Source: Trematomus loennbergii (taxonomy: Eukaryota > Chordata > Actinopteri > Perciformes > Nototheniidae). Taken from it: DNA of 64,000 bases. The notes under the pieces were generated by a model. The model had not been told where the DNA came from and ran no database searches. It saw only the letters and a list, made by a program, of their open reading frames with translations. Numbering within the stretch: the first letter of the stretch is position 1; each line of letters starts with the position of its first letter. The DNA lies in assembly GCA_012861695.1 (NCBI GenBank), contig JAAOOA010000002.1, positions 39,680,800 to 39,744,799 of the forward strand, read 5' to 3'. The position numbers and the translations under genes were made by a program. Shown piece after piece: positions 35,085-48,301 of this stretch.

Positions 35085-38000
35085 TTATCTGGCGTCGTTG
35101 AGCTGCCGGGCCACCGTCAGGATCTCCTTGGCTCCTTTGCTCAGCAGGAGGTTGGCGAGGTCGATCCCCAGCCGCTCAGCCCGGTCCTGGGCGCCTCCGC
35201 AGATCTTACTGGCTGTCACTCCCACACGCTGCACACGCTCGTCCACTTCCTCGTCCACGCTCTGTCACACAAACAATACCAACAGAAGGTTTGCTATGTG
35301 GTATGGTGAAGGAAAAGTAAAAAAAAACACAACACTTCGCACAGTTTCTCTTGTCCTTTAGTGAGGTGTGTTCATTTACGCTGCTGAATTTTCTGGCTTA
35401 GTATAGCAGTATGAACCCAAAATAAGCAGGTTCTGCTGTGACGACCACAATAACTTTTTCCTCAATTTCTAAATCAAAGTCAGTCTCCTCGAGATGATCT
35501 TAACACTAATGGGCTTTTACGTCACAGCATCACATTTTTGCTCTACATGCACGAAATTCCTGAAATGCCTTTGCTTTGTATTGAATATCATTTCCCAAGG
35601 TTAAAATATGTTTTGGGTTTGGTTCGAACCCACAATTATTACTCTTTGTGAAGTTGAACGATCAATGCTGTGTTGTTTCTTACAGTTTCAGAGGTCATCA
35701 AGCTGTTACCTTGTCATCAGCAGCGATGCTTGTCTGCATGGTTTCCTTCAGACTGTCTGAGCCATCCAGGCTGTACACTGCCCCCGTCAGGTAGAGCTGC
35801 AACAACACAAAAACAGTTTGACCATCAACATCAGTCAACATTATTTTGCAAAATTACAGATCACGTTAGAAAAAACCTTGTTCGAGACTGGAACACTGAT
35901 GTGAGTGGGGTATTCACTCACAATGAAGTGCTGGTGCTTAGATTCCACTATGTCAGACTTCTCACTGTGCAATGATAGCATATGTAGGCTAGCATTAGCA
36001 GCTCTGTCTTAATCTTAATCCTTTAACAATTTATAGGCTAAAGACCTCAGTTAAAGCACTTCTCAATTTTTTTGCAAAGGAGATTGCCTGAGTAAATAAT
36101 TATTTTAACGTCTGTGTCGAAGTATATTTTTCTATTGTATACAGTGACTATGTTAAAAAAAATTAACAGTCTCATCTTCTTACATTTTACTTATCCTACT
36201 TGTGATCCGAAAGCTAACTATTACAGCTCTAAACTGTAACTCTAATTTTTGTATCTTGTCTTGGGTTAGGGTTAGGGTACATCTAGTGAAGATGCTAATT
36301 TGTACCTGGGACCACTTAGCTTTAGCCTTAGCCTTTTAGCATGATATCATGTACTGATGTAGCAATGAATTCAGATTCAAGAACTTAGACAGGGTTTGCA
36401 TCTAAAACAAGTCAGCTAGAAACATTAAAAAGTCAGCAGGAGACAGCGTTTTTACCCAACTCATGTTTAATTAACGTTAAATTAGCAACCTAGCTATAGT
36501 TAGGCAAGCTAATATCTGCCAGTGAGAATATCAACTGTTGCCAGGTACTACTTCTGTCTTAAATTAAGAATCCATTGTTTCAATGATGACTAAGAATTGT
36601 TAGTTATAAATCTGCCAGCATTTCTGCTGTGAATTGCGTGTGTTACATGAAGCTTGACAGGTATAGCAACAGCAACTAGCAGGGGGAGGGGCTTAGCAAA
36701 TGACACATTTGATGCTATCCAAATGTGTTTATGCGTGTACCTCTACCTAGCGTTCTTACCTGAGAGTCCTTCACGTCAGTGTTTACTGCCACCGGAACAC
36801 TGCACCCACCCTCCTAAAAACGACAGGTAAATTGAATATATGGGGATTGACATTTTCTTAATAGTTTTCAATGTTTGTGTGTGTGTTTATATGCGAGTCT
36901 GTGTGTGTTTGTGTACCAGGCGTCTGAGGAAAGCTCTCTCAGTGATGCAGCGCAGCACAGTTTCCGGGTGATGGAGGACCGACACCATCTCCAGGATGTC
37001 TAAGTCTCTGGCCCGAACCTCCACTGCCAGAGCCCCCTGACAACACACACATGGATTATTCCCCTCAGGAACACATATGGATGTAGTTTGGCATTATTAG
37101 CTAGTGTTTCACTTGTTATTTAATATTGATATTTTCCATGTTGTTCTTACCTGTCCAACAGCGTACATACAGTCTTCAGGCCCCAGGATCTAACGTGTAG
37201 AAATCAGACAGTTTGATTGTTAACCTTAAATGGGCAATCATATAATATTTAGGAAAAATAAGTGACTGCTATTTTATACAATAAACGTATACTACACATT
37301 TATACACTCTGTTATTACAACCATGTTACATCCACATTACACCCATGTTACACCATTATCACATCCATATATACTGTTATTCAACCTATTTTACACTTTA
37401 TTTGCACTTTTATTATTATACCCATTTTACACAAAAATACACCAATGTTACACATGGACACAGCCTGTCAAATGATTGTATCCCCCAAGATACATAAAGC
37501 ATTAAAGGGTGTAGCTCAGATGTAGTTGCATGAGGTACTTATCTACGGAAGCTCTCTTCTCTTCTCCCAGACTCCATTGAAAAATCAGTCATTTTAACAA
37601 TTAAGTGCAGTGGGGTGTCTTACAAATGTAACATCATCTCAATGGCCGCTGCCTTGATCGGTTAGTTTGTGTGTGTTTTTGTGCAACTTTGGTCAATCGA
37701 AATTAACCAATTGAAACTCCAAAGTCACACAATAACACACCAATCGAGACAGCGGGAGATCAGAGACTCCTGTGTTCTGCAAGGTAGAATTATTGTTTTT
37801 GTCAATGGAGTCTGGTGGATTTGAAGACAGCAAATATAACACCTTTAGCCCTTTATATCGGCAAGGAAATATGGGGAAACCATTCTAAATATAGCCTAAA
37901 TGTGACTGATTTACATTTTTTTAGATGTCTGAAATACCTTTACTCTTCACTGTTACTCCAAACTGGGGTGTTCTCACCACCATCTACAGATCAGACCCTC

Positions 38001-41000
38001 ATACAACCCAACAATACTTTTAAATGACAAATGGTGACCCAGAGAGACTTCACAGGGAGGGCTTGTGATGATCATGAAGTGTTACCTGGCTGATGCGGTC
38101 ATCCCAGCCCATCCTCCCGAGGCCGGCAGCAGCCAGGATGATGGCGGCGTAGTCCTCCTTCTCATCCAGCTTCTTCAGACGTGTGTTCAGGTTCCCACGC
38201 TGGAGAACAAGGCTAAGGACAACACTTCTGAGACTCATACTTAAGCTAAAGATGGGCAGAGTGTAGTAAATTCAATCCAAATCCCATCTAATTCTCAGTG
38301 ATCATCATGTTGTAACATTGCTTCCTAGAAAGGATACGATATCTTTGAACTCCAGGTGGGGGAACCTCTTCTTCAGCTGGGCGGCGCGGCGCAGGGAGCT
38401 GGTGCCGATCACACTACACAAACACACAGGATGAAGATGAGCTATCCATACTTCTGATACGAGTGAAATACACATGTAGTTGGACTGTACCTGCTGTCTG
38501 GCAGAGTGCCAAGAGTTTTGCCAACATGTTTGGGGTGTAGCACCACTGCATCATGGGGGTTTTCCCTCCTAAAATCAGCAGAAAGCACAGTGAATTGTTA
38601 CAGCTGACAACCAGTTAGATTACACAAAAAGCACTACAAAGTAGTATGTCATATATTATTTGTGCTGAGGCACAGCTCCTATACCCAGTAAGGCTGGACG
38701 ATATATTATTTATCTAAAAAAAACCTGAGATAAATAATATGTAAATGTGAATATATTAAAAAGTATTCATAGAATGCAAAATAATTATAATCAAACATAG
38801 TAAAAAATATTAAAAATCAGTACCCATTTTAAAGCAGGGAGATAAAGATAATTAAACAGTCCAGCAACATAAAAGGTCAAATGTTTGATTATCATTTTCA
38901 AGATGAACACTCAAACTATTTTGCCGTGTGTGTAATAAATATGTGCTATATTGTTGTACAATGTGCACATTTGGCTTTAACTTATGTCGTTTTTTTACAT
39001 TTTATTTATTTGATGACTTTTTATTTTAATTTCTTGTATATAAATATATATTTTTAAATATATATATTTTTTTGTATTTCATTCAAATGGAACAATACCA
39101 AATCCCCCCTGGAATAAATAGAGTCTTTAGGTTCTGATATAACAGAATTACTGCACACCACTGTGAGAGCACTTACTTGAGCACGGCCCCGATGGTGAAT
39201 CCTGCAGGCAGCGTGGTGGGGAGGTCTTTCAGGGAGTGGACCACCAGGTCCACCCTGTGGGACAGAGAGCAGGAACATTACATCATATATACAGGCTCTT
39301 TATGTCTCATGGTATAATACAGCCATTCAGTCCTGGGGATATTCAACATGGTCACAGCAGCTGCTACATCTGAAGCGGAGAGGAAATGAAAGAGTTTTCC
39401 TGCATGTGAAGCATACAGCGGCTGCTCTTATGGAGTCCTGAGAGGGGGTTGTGGATAGAAGAAAGTACCTTAATACAGCTGATTGCTGAATTTCTTGGGA
39501 GATTTTATTGGCATAAACTGCTTTTAATTCATACTTGCTACTGGTACGATAATACTACTTTTCTTACTCAGTTTTAATGTTACAATTTAAAGAAGTGACT
39601 GTAGTTGCTGCATTGAAATCCAAAACACAGACAAGCCAAGGAAATCCAAGTTTCAGTGACATGGATAGCCTATTGATTTAATTTAATCTTATATTGACGC
39701 TGATCATCGTGTAATTGTTTTCCTGACTGACAATAATATTTAGACTCCATTCAGTAAAAATAATGCACGGTACTCTTACTTTTTTTTATCTGACTGGCAA
39801 GGACCTCAGAATGTGTATTAACTTCCAGTCCAATGACAGCGGATGTTTAACTCACAAAGGGGCGGGGCCATGACGTAGATGGGAAGGACCTGGATGGGTT
39901 GCTCTCATGTATACCTGAAGCTTTCTATTGACACTAAGGCTGGAGCCACACAGAAACGGAAACGAACCAAATTCGATATCAAAAAAGTCTTCCATCCACA
40001 CGCAATCGGCACCAGAAACGTGTCCTTCCACACGAGACCGCTCGACCCGCTGGAGACGCTGTAGTATATATGCCGGGCCTGTAAGTGGTGCTGTACTTCC
40101 GCCACAAAATACACCAAAAGCAGCGAAGAAGACTTCCCGAGCATGGTTACTATGGTTGCCCTTCTGTTTATTCTCCGCGGTGGATTTAGCAGCAGAGGTG
40201 GGGAGAGGCAGGGCTCTGGCTCTTTTTCTCTCTCCCGAGGCAAGCGTGAGCTCCTGCTGTATATCTCCCCCGTAGTCCACCAGCAGATGAAAAACACCCA
40301 CCTCTCCGCCTCTTCCAAGGGACGAGGGCAGAGTTTCCGTTAGAATTTTTTTTCGCCGGTCAACATGTCCCTTAAAGTTTCAATCTTCCGGACAAAATTA
40401 TAAAAGTGCCGGTCAAAGGTCTTCTTTGTTATTTATTGAGCTTTAAAAAAATGAATAACGACTCTATATAATAATATAAGAATAATATACGGAGTCTCTC
40501 TTTACCTCCCCCTCACCTGACAGCCCGTCAGTATTTTCGTTATCAGGTAATTATTGTATAGGGCGTAATCACGGAGCCATTTGGCCCCCCAGAGCGTTGC
40601 GTCCGCAGATCTACCCACCTTGGGACCCGTTATCGTTATCCGCGTTTCCCTGTCGGCCTCGTGTGGCCGAACCGTCTATAAGATAGAGAACTGTAGCGGA
40701 TACAACCCGTTTCGTCACCGTGTGGCCTAAGTGTTTGTAACTGACGCTATGCTTTGTCTCAAGTGATCCCTGTCAGTGAGCTCTACCGCTCGGTGTTGGT
40801 TGGTGAAACAATGGTGTGCAGCCAGTGTGTGTCAGCCACAGATGACAGCGCTAACACTCACTCGTTCCTCTCCAGAGCATTCTCCAACTCTTTGGTGAAC
40901 AGACTCTTCTCGCCAATCTGCATTGAGAGAAAACATACAACAGAGAGGGATTTAGGGTGCATTGTTACCTGTTGCATTGAACAAAATACTACTACTATAA

Positions 41001-43143
41001 GCTAATCAAAATTGACCTTACATGTCATGTATGGTATGTAATCAAGCGTTAACACTATTGGGAAAAGCATTGTTTTCATGCCCTGGTCAATTTTGAGTGT
41101 TTTGCTTCCATTACATGTCAACTAGTTTGTCTTTGTGTGTTTGTAGTCCTAAGAAATATCCAGTTAAAAAAAACGTTGAATCTATAATGACAACGAGAAT
41201 TAAACAATCATTTTTAACCTTGCGCTATAATATTTAAGGCAGACATTTTTTAAACTTGTAATCCATCAAAATTATTGTCGTAATTTAAGTTGGTTTTATG
41301 TTTTGTAGTAATATCTATTAATATAATTGTTTACCCTATTCACCTGTCTCCCAATATATCATAAATTAGACACTAATCCTGCGATCCTGACTGAGGCAAG
41401 GAAAGTTTAGGGTAGAGAGCAATACATTGTTATAAAAGTCTGTAATGTACTATATGTAATTTAAATACTGACTGCTTTAAGTCTGCATGTTTTGGGGATT
41501 ATTTGATTAATATGTAAACTAGAAATTAGAATGTTCTGTGTGCTGATGTAAAGCCCCATGAAAAGCCTCACCTTTGATAAAGCTGTGTCCAGGATTTTGT
41601 CTCCTAACGTTGACATGCCAACTGGAAGAGAGAAGACATTTGATTAACCAGATATAACTCGCAGAAACACCAGTACTGTCTCATTAAACACATGTCCACA
41701 GGTCTTTCACAACTTTTCAGGAGATAAAATACTCATACTTATTATTTTAGGGGATCATAACATATCAGCAAAGGTTTCTGTTCAAAATAAGAGCAGACTT
41801 TTATAGAATTGTATAGAGTTGTTTAGGTTTTTAGCCTAGCTGATTGAAGGAAATGCTTTTTAATAATGAAGCAGTTGTTGATCGCTGTAAGAGTAGTGAG
41901 GAGTCAGCAGTCAATGATGACATAACACACTGTTAATACAGAGTGTGTATTTTAAATCAAAATCAAATGTTTGTATTTATATAGCCCAATATCAAGAAAC
42001 AACTAAGGCTTTATAGATCAACAAATATGAATGACAGTGTAAAAAGATACAATTACAAAATACATTTAAATTACAGGTTAGAATGTAAAATACAAGAAAA
42101 TAGTAAAACATAATAAAATACCAACAAATAGGACACTGGAGGAAGTTCTAGGGAAGCCTTAACCAGCCCTAACTATAATCCTAGTCTTTAGCCTAGTCTT
42201 TAATGTGAGGACGCTGTCTGCCTCCCTGATAGAAAGCTGGTTGCTGATTATGAGCTCTTTAAGGTAGGATTGAGACTGACCATTAAAGGTGGGGTAGGTA
42301 AGTTTGAGAATCCGGCTCGAGATACACTTTTTACCTACCCCACCATTAAGAAGGGATGTGCTGGGACAGCCTGATAAAAGGGAATTTCACTAATGGGCAT
42401 ACATTTGTTTAGGAGGCTGGATGAAGTAGTGAGCAAGATTAGCTGGGGACAAATCTTATTTTATCTCCACAGAGTCTTACGTCTTACATTCAAGCCAAAT
42501 GTGCCCACACCTCTACAGGGTCATGTGATATAGAATAAAGGCTGGGTTTTTACCTATTTCCAGGTTTAGTTCAGGGTACAGCTCCTTCAGCTTCTCTGCC
42601 ACGCTGTCAGTCTGGATGCGAGCCAACTGGGATAGAAGAACATGTTAGCTGATATATTTGAAATAGCCATCCACAGTGACAGTCAAATCATGTTATCTTA
42701 AAAAGACATTGTTGAGGCTGAGCTACGTTATCTCTGCGGAGGAGCTCCAGACTTCTTGCTCTGCTGTATCTTTACATCAGATAACTCACATTTAACTGGC
42801 TTTAGGCTTATGTTCAAACATTTAAATATACACTGATTCAAAAGCCCCTCTCTTTTTTAAATATATTTATCAAAAATAAGCAATCAAAGTTAAGCTCTGG
42901 TAAATTAATGTAGAACTGTACCTGGCTCTTGCGGGTTCCAATCCGGAAGACACGACTAACCTTGCCATTTCCATCCTGCCGGGACAAAAAAAGAAAGGTT
43001 TAAACTCACTGTCTGCCAAATTCCTTAAAGATACAATGGTCCAAACTCATTATCAACCTCGTCTAGAACTAGTTTTCTATATAATGCTGAAACATTTTCT
43101 CCGCCGGCCTCACCCTGATGTACTTGTAAGGTCCTTGCTCCAT
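35085..43143 (-). CDS. hmbs: Hydroxymethylbilane synthase (porphobilinogen deaminase)
   Basis: HMBS is the third enzyme of heme synthesis, cytosolic, joining four porphobilinogens into hydroxymethylbilane. Fourteen coding exons on the reverse strand, all GT-AG and phase-consistent: 43143-43114, 42975-42922, 42626-42554, 41621-41572, 40917-40862, 39254-39177, 38568-38491, 38413-38338, 38199-38086, 37189-37151, 37036-36917, 36813-36760, 35796-35710, 35261-35085. They add up to 361 residues, the length of the human ubiquitous form. Visible landmarks: [14 protein letters not shown] near the start; HSLKDLP with the catalytic Asp at about 98; SSLRRAAQ with cofactor-binding arginines at about 148-149; GGCSVPVAV with the dipyrromethane-cofactor Cys at about 260; the C-terminal helix ends [11 protein letters not shown]. 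No frame break. The first exon used here codes [10 protein letters not shown]; an alternative first exon may lie at 48,302. Intron 5 carries a DNA transposon (39,938-40,727). Confidence 0.97.
38690..38990. repeat. AT-rich dispersed repeat fragment in hmbs intron 7/6 region
   Basis: It begins 'taaggctggacgatatatta', the opening phrase of a common fish repeat ('ggctgggcgatat...'), followed by AT-rich sequence with self-complementary parts (TTATTTATCT / GATAAATAATA). The right end is not defined. Confidence 0.35.
39938..40727. mobile_element. Non-autonomous DNA transposon, copy 2 (PIF/Harbinger-like?)
   Basis: The element lies between TAA at 39,935-39,937 and TAA at 40,728-40,730. Its ends are GGCTGGAGCCACACAGAAACG (left, degenerate) and CGTCACCGTGTGGCC (right). 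It is 790 bp long and collinear with the copy at 20,762-21,553 in the same orientation. A 3-bp TAA duplication with GGC-type ends fits PIF/Harbinger, but no transposase is present to confirm it. Confidence 0.7.
41945..42200. repeat. Dispersed fish repeat in hmbs intron 3
   Basis: The phrase 'gtatttatatagcccaatatc' followed by 'aaggctttatagatc' and an A-rich region is the core of a repeat found in many fish introns. Ends are not visible. Confidence 0.4.
42287..42345. mobile_element. TTAA-flanked MITE, minimal 59-bp copy A2
   Basis: TTAA at 42,283-42,286 and 42,346-42,349 flank AGGTGGGGTAGGTAAG and TTTTTACCTACCCCACCA. Only the inverted ends and about 25 internal bases remain, including 'tccggctcgagatacac', which also occurs near the end of copy A3. 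It lies in hmbs intron 3. Confidence 0.75.
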
Positions 43144-43232
43144 GCTTCTGTGTCCGTGCACTGTGGAGGCTATTGTGTGTTTGAGAGGCTGAGGCTGCCT
43201 GCTGTGTCTCGGTGAGGAGCTGAGCTGAGGTC

Positions 43233-43341
43233 ATATAGCCTCTTGTCTAGATACAGTGGTCTTTTTACCGGACACCCCCTCCTTCCTCCCTCCCCTCCTT
43301 CAGGACCTCCACCCCAGATATCTCTGGTTCCTGAAGATAAG
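43233..43341 (-). promoter_or_regulatory. hmbs: Candidate proximal (erythroid-type) hmbs promoter
   Basis: Upstream of the [10 protein letters not shown] exon, on the reverse strand, lie a TATA-like TATAT (43,233-43,237, about 90 bases before the ATG), a CACCC box (43,310-43,314) touching a GATA (43,317), and a strong WGATAR site AGATAAG (43,335-43,341, about 195 bases before the ATG). CACCC plus GATA sites close to the start are the known hallmark of the mammalian erythroid HMBS promoter. Use in fish erythrocytes is inferred. Confidence 0.45.
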
Positions 43342-44314
43342 TGCCGATTCATTGAGTTCGTTATTAAAGGCAGGGAGGGGCCGCTGAGGAGGGTTTGAAT
43401 ATGAGGTGTGGTCCCAGGGTTCTCGAGCAACTTGGGTTAGAGACTTTTATTCTTGGCAAGGCATTATATTTTATCGATTGAAAAAAAAACAGCTAGCTGC
43501 CATAGAATAGGAAATATAAATATATGTAAAATCAACATATTTAGCACATTTGTCGCTGCTGGTTCGTTGAGGAAACTAAATAAAAAAACACTTTGCATGT
43601 CATAAACAAGCAGTTTTTAATGTGTCGATAAGTGTTATTGGTAGGCATGGGATAGTATGAAAACGTAAATGTCTTGATTTTGCAGGCTATAATAATTCCG
43701 TGAAGTGATATTATCCCGAAAACTGTCAAATTATGCTTAAAACTCTTAAAATGGCAATTAAATCCCTTTCCTTTAAGTTATTTTCTTTTGTGAACACCCT
43801 TTTTCAGTACAAAATAATCTTAGATAAGGTCCCTCTGTATATAAAAAAGATACTTTGAAAATATATATAAATACTTGCTCAATGTTTAAAATTACACACT
43901 TTTTTAAACATTTCCAGAATGTAAGTGAGCTGGACAACTTTTTAAACACTTTATGATGAGAACTGTCATTAAAAGTGTCTGGAAGCTTTTGATTGGCTCG
44001 AAGTGGTGAAAAAAAATATAAAAGAACTCCAAATAGATCAATATACAATTAACATCAGTTAATAAAACATATATTTATCTGTATTACATTATAGTAGAGT
44101 AACATCATTGATAAAGGTTTGTATTATATGAGATAATGCATCCAATTGCTTTTTATCTTTTTGTTTTTCTTTAGAATTGGTCTCATTGGAGTTCCTTAGC
44201 CAATGTTATTACTTTGAATGTCGGTTTGCTAGGAGTCAGGCTACTTGTAAAAGAAACTCAATGATGTTTGTGCTGTTAGCAAATATACCTACCCCTAAAA
44301 AAAAAAAGAACACC

Positions 44315-45289
44315 AGCTCTCTGATGCCACTGGTTGACTGTCTTAATGACATAAAAGCCTGGATGGCGCTACACTTTTTAAATATAAATGAGAGCAAAAC
44401 GGAGGTCATTGCATTTGGACCAAATGGTGATGTCCCTTCCATTGACCTGGGTTCCCTGCAACCATATGCAAAACCCATGGTCACTAATCGGGCGTCAAAA
44501 TCGACAGTGCTTTTAAAAGAGATAAACAGATAAACTCTGTGGTTAAGTCCAGTTTTTATCACTTGAGGCTCCTGTCCAAAATTAAACCGGTTTTATCCTT
44601 TTTAGACTTTGAGCGTGTAATTCATGCCTTTGTTTCTACGCGTCTAGATTACTGTAATGTACTTTATCCCGCCTAAACCAGACCACGCTGGCACGCCTGC
44701 AGCTGGTACAAAACGCTGTGGCTCGGCTGCTTACAGGAACACGCAAGCATGAACACATCACACCTATCTGGCTTCCTGTCCATTTTAGAGTTCATTTTAA
44801 GATGTTATTGTTTGTTTTTAAATCGCTCAATGGGCTGGCCCCTCAGTACATCTCTGACCTCCTACAGGTGTACACCCTCAAGGGCTTTGAGGTCGGCTGA
44901 TCAGCTGCGGCTGGTAGTCCCAAAAACCAAGAAAAAGACCGGGGGAGACCGAGCCTTCTCAGCGGTAGCCCCCAGGCTCTGGAACGACCTGCCCCCCCAT
45001 GTCAAATTGTCGCCCACCCTTCAAACTGTTAAGTCCCGCCTGAAGACCCACCTCTTTTCCCTCGCTTTCGAGTCAGTTTGAGCTATGTTTTATCGATTTG
45101 TATGCTTTTATTGTCTGTCCATAGCCTTTATGTGCCTTTTATCTATTCTTATGTGTGCCTTTTATCTATTGTTGTAATATTATATTTTATTATAATGTTA
45201 TGTTTGCTGTGAAGCACTTCGGTAAACCCTCTGTTTTTAATATGTGCTATATAAATAAAGTGGATTGGATTGGATTGGATTAGCAGTGG
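44315..45289 (+). mobile_element. 3' end of an L2-type LINE (reverse transcriptase remnant)
   Basis: Broken frames give typical pieces of a fish L2/CR1-group reverse transcriptase C-terminus: 'CLNDIKAWM', 'NESKTEVIAFGP', 'FVSTRLDYCNVLY', 'RLLTGTRKHEHITPI', 'FKSLNGLAPQYISDLL', then 'GDRAFSAVAPRLWNDLPPH' and 'TVKSRLKTHLFSLAF'. At least one stop and two frame changes separate them. The 3' end is 'gctatataaataaagtgg' followed by ATTGG repeats. This is a 5'-truncated dead copy. Confidence 0.85.
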
Positions 45290-45615
45290 AAGAATGAATT
45301 ACTTACAGTACACATTTGAGGTATCTGTACTTTACTTTAGTATTGCCATGCCTACACCATCATCCACAACTCAGTATATTTCATTAACATTTGAGAAATC
45401 AACTGGTTTGATAATCAATTAATTGTTTGCAAAAATAATTAACGTTATTGTCTCAGTTTTTCAAACACTTTTTTTCCCTGTTAAATGACATCTGCAGGTT
45501 TCACTGATGAGATGCCATTTATTACTATTTTTCGACAATTTAAAAAACCAACCAACAATAAAAGACAGATTAAGAATAGAACATATGTATCCATAATAAA
45601 AATAATACGTTTCAG

Positions 45616-47190
45616 CAGGGTTGCCAACTCTCACGCATCTGGCGTGTGACACACGCTTTCACTCTCAATCTCACGCTCTCACGCTGCCCAAACTATTCTC
45701 ACGCCAAAAACAAGAATACCGAAGACTAGAAACGGTTTTGAAAACTTTTGTCACGTAGTGATCGTCTTCTCAATAGAACATCTTTGATAATGTCTTCTGG
45801 CCAATCAGAATCACGATAACGGCGTGGTGTTGTTGCAGGAAGTCCCGACGGAGAATACTTTTGCTGTAGTACATCGATACAACATTACGTGTTGATAGAA
45901 ATCAACACGTAATGAAATAAGACCCCACGGTTTGATGATTGATAGGTGTGTGGGCTGTCTTTCATTTTGACACACAGAACAATGGGGGCTATCCACCCTT
46001 ATCCACAATGTAAAGTAATTCACACAGCCTCTTCCCTCTTCTCTCTGTGAGGAGCAGCAGGTTCAGCTTTCAGAACAAAGTAACAAAAAACTAAAATGGC
46101 ATTCATTTTTTTAAATATGTCGTGTAGTAATAGATTTATTTATTTTTCTTCTCAAGAGAGTACCAGAATGTGTATTTTATGTTAGTATTTAAAAAAATCT
46201 CCTGGGGGAGAATCCCCCAGACCCCCCTGCAGGGGTTGGGTTTTCAGCATGTCAACTCTTTCGGGGAAATTGCAGGATTGGCTCCAGGTCGCCCTTTTTA
46301 TTTACTACAAGACAAATGTGCCTTTTTATTTCATACAGTTCAATTTGGATTGAGACAGGGAAATAATCTAAACCTCACGCGTGGCGTTTCACTGTCGGGG
46401 GGAGCGTGTATGTAATTACATTGCAAATACTGACTTGAGCCCCACCACTGTATGGGTTAGCCCTACCATAGATTACCCAACAAAAATACTCTGGAGCCGC
46501 AACTGCCGACCCGTATTGCGCATGCGCAGATCTAAGATCCAGTAGAAATGATAAAAAAGTAAAAGTCTGCTGCTTATTGTTCTACTAGGCCAAAATAGAG
46601 TCAAAGAGTATATGAGAGTGAGAGTGTGTTAATTAATATATTTGGCAGTTTGGAGTAAGTCTGTAGATTTGTTTGTGTGTGTGTTTCATGTATAGGCCTC
46701 TCACGATAATTAATTTTGTTGGATACATTTTCCCGGAAATTATTGCGATAAACGATAATATTGTCGGCACCGTTGTATGACCATTTTAGACCACTGACAT
46801 AATGATAAAATAATAATAATTCAAGTACATCCTTTCAAACTGCTAGTCACATCCTCATGTAAATGGCAATTTATCGAGGTCAGAAAAGTTATCGAGTTCA
46901 TTTTTATTTATCGTACGATAAGTCAATTAATTGCTTATCGCGACAGGCACACAATAAAACAGTGGAAACAAACATGTTTGACTTTCATTAGTGAATGAAA
47001 CTGTGTGCCCTTTATAGTCTGTGTCCATTATTGTGTATTTGTATATATTGTATATATATCCTATATATATGCTAAGGTCCCGCTGCTGACACGATAGCAG
47101 TCATTTCGTGCGCATATGTGTAATTAAACCGAATTAAACCCATGATATCAAAATCTCACTCCAGCCAGGTACCCAAAGTTGGCAACCCTG
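45616..47190. mobile_element. hAT-like non-autonomous transposon with target duplication
   Basis: The ends are CAGGGTTGCCAACT (left) and AGTTGGCAACCCTG (right), exact inverted repeats of 14 bp apart from one spacer choice. GTTTCAG at 45,609-45,615 and again at 47,191-47,197 is the target duplication; the next base (C) may make it 8 bp, as expected for hAT. The 1.58-kb interior carries no intact transposase. It holds a 'cctgggggagaatccccc' motif at 46,201 and a separate nested repeat at 46,695-46,951. Confidence 0.85.
46695..46951. repeat. Repeat nested in the hAT-like element
   Basis: The piece starts TAGGCCTCTCACGATAA and ends TTATCGCGACAGGCAC. The ends are roughly inverted to each other, with further ATCG-rich internal inverted pieces ('gcgataaacgataat', 'atttatcgtacgataagt'). 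It looks like a short inverted-repeat element inserted into the hAT copy. Confidence 0.45.
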
Positions 47191-47329
47191 GTTTCAGCAC
47201 AATGTTTAAAGTATTAATCAACTGACTCCAAGAAAAACTGCTCCTAGTAATATTGTATATTTTCTGGTGATGCTCAATGTATAATAGTTATACTCGGTAT
47301 TTAGGATTTATACTTGTAATATTACATGC

Positions 47330-47635
47330 CATTTGTTAGACGCTTTAATCCAAAGCGATTACATTCAGTACTGTGGACAATCCCCACGGGAGTAATTTGG
47401 GGTGAAGTGTCTTGCCCAGGGTCACAACGACATGCTGACTGCAGTGGACTTACATACATTCAGTACTGTGGACAATCCCCACAGGAGTAATTTGGGGTGA
47501 AGTGTTTTGCAGTCTGCAGTAATTTGGGGTGAAGTGTCTTGCCCAGGGACACAACGACATGCTGACTGCAGTGGGACTCGAACTTGCTATCCCCTGATTC
47601 GAAGTCCAGCACACTCCAATGAGCCACAGCCTCCC
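47330..47635 (-). mobile_element. tRNA-derived SINE, reverse strand, with internal duplication
   Basis: Read in reverse, it starts near 47,633 with an A box ('gtggctcattggagtg') and a B box ('gttcgagtccc'), and ends near 47,345 with 'gctttggattaaagcgtct'. The central block 'cagtactgtggacaatcccc' to 'gaagtgtcttgccc' occurs twice (47,365-47,450 and 47,457-47,573), with a further small repeat of 'agtaatttggggtgaagtg'. Confidence 0.75.
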
Positions 47636-48301
47636 TCGAGTCAGTACAATGTGGTATTTGCTGCCTAACCCAGTGGCAATGCTAATCCTTTAGGCATGCA
47701 TGCATTTAGTAAAATGTACAGCACTTAATATTATAAAAAATATCATAACACGTAACGTCGGTGAGCGGAAGCAGCTGCCTATTTTGTAAACTTGTAATAA
47801 AGCTATTAAAGCAGTTAAAACGAAACACCTCTAATGGTTTATTTTGCAATTCCCAATATATATCTTAATGGAAGTAACCACCATATGTTTTGGAGTGTCC
47901 TTCTAACATTCTGGGTTGCAAAGTTAAACAGGGACACCGACTGGATGGGTAACGTTTACAGCTTGCTATTTAAGCAATGTTGACAACATATTACTAGTCT
48001 GTTATCGTAGTTTATTACCCTAAAAACTTAGTCTATGACCTCAACATTTATCATTTCAAACTCATCTCTTAAACATGTTCATTAGCTTTTTCTAGCTCGC
48101 ATGTGTCCATGGTGTCAAGGTTTGACAACTCTCTTTTTGCTCGACCAATGAGAACCCAAGCACTGGAACCGACACACGGATTAACCAATCACCGCTCTCC
48201 AAATGACAGAGCATACGGAAATGGCGTTTGCCATCCACAGCGAGTACAGAAGGTTCTCCATGCATGGCGCAAAGCACCGGGTTAGTTTGCTTAAAACCTA
48301 C

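Noticed and set aside
37262..37460. Degenerate 'catgttacacc' minisatellite in hmbs intron 9
   Set aside because: Units vary too much in length and sequence to call a tandem array with confidence.
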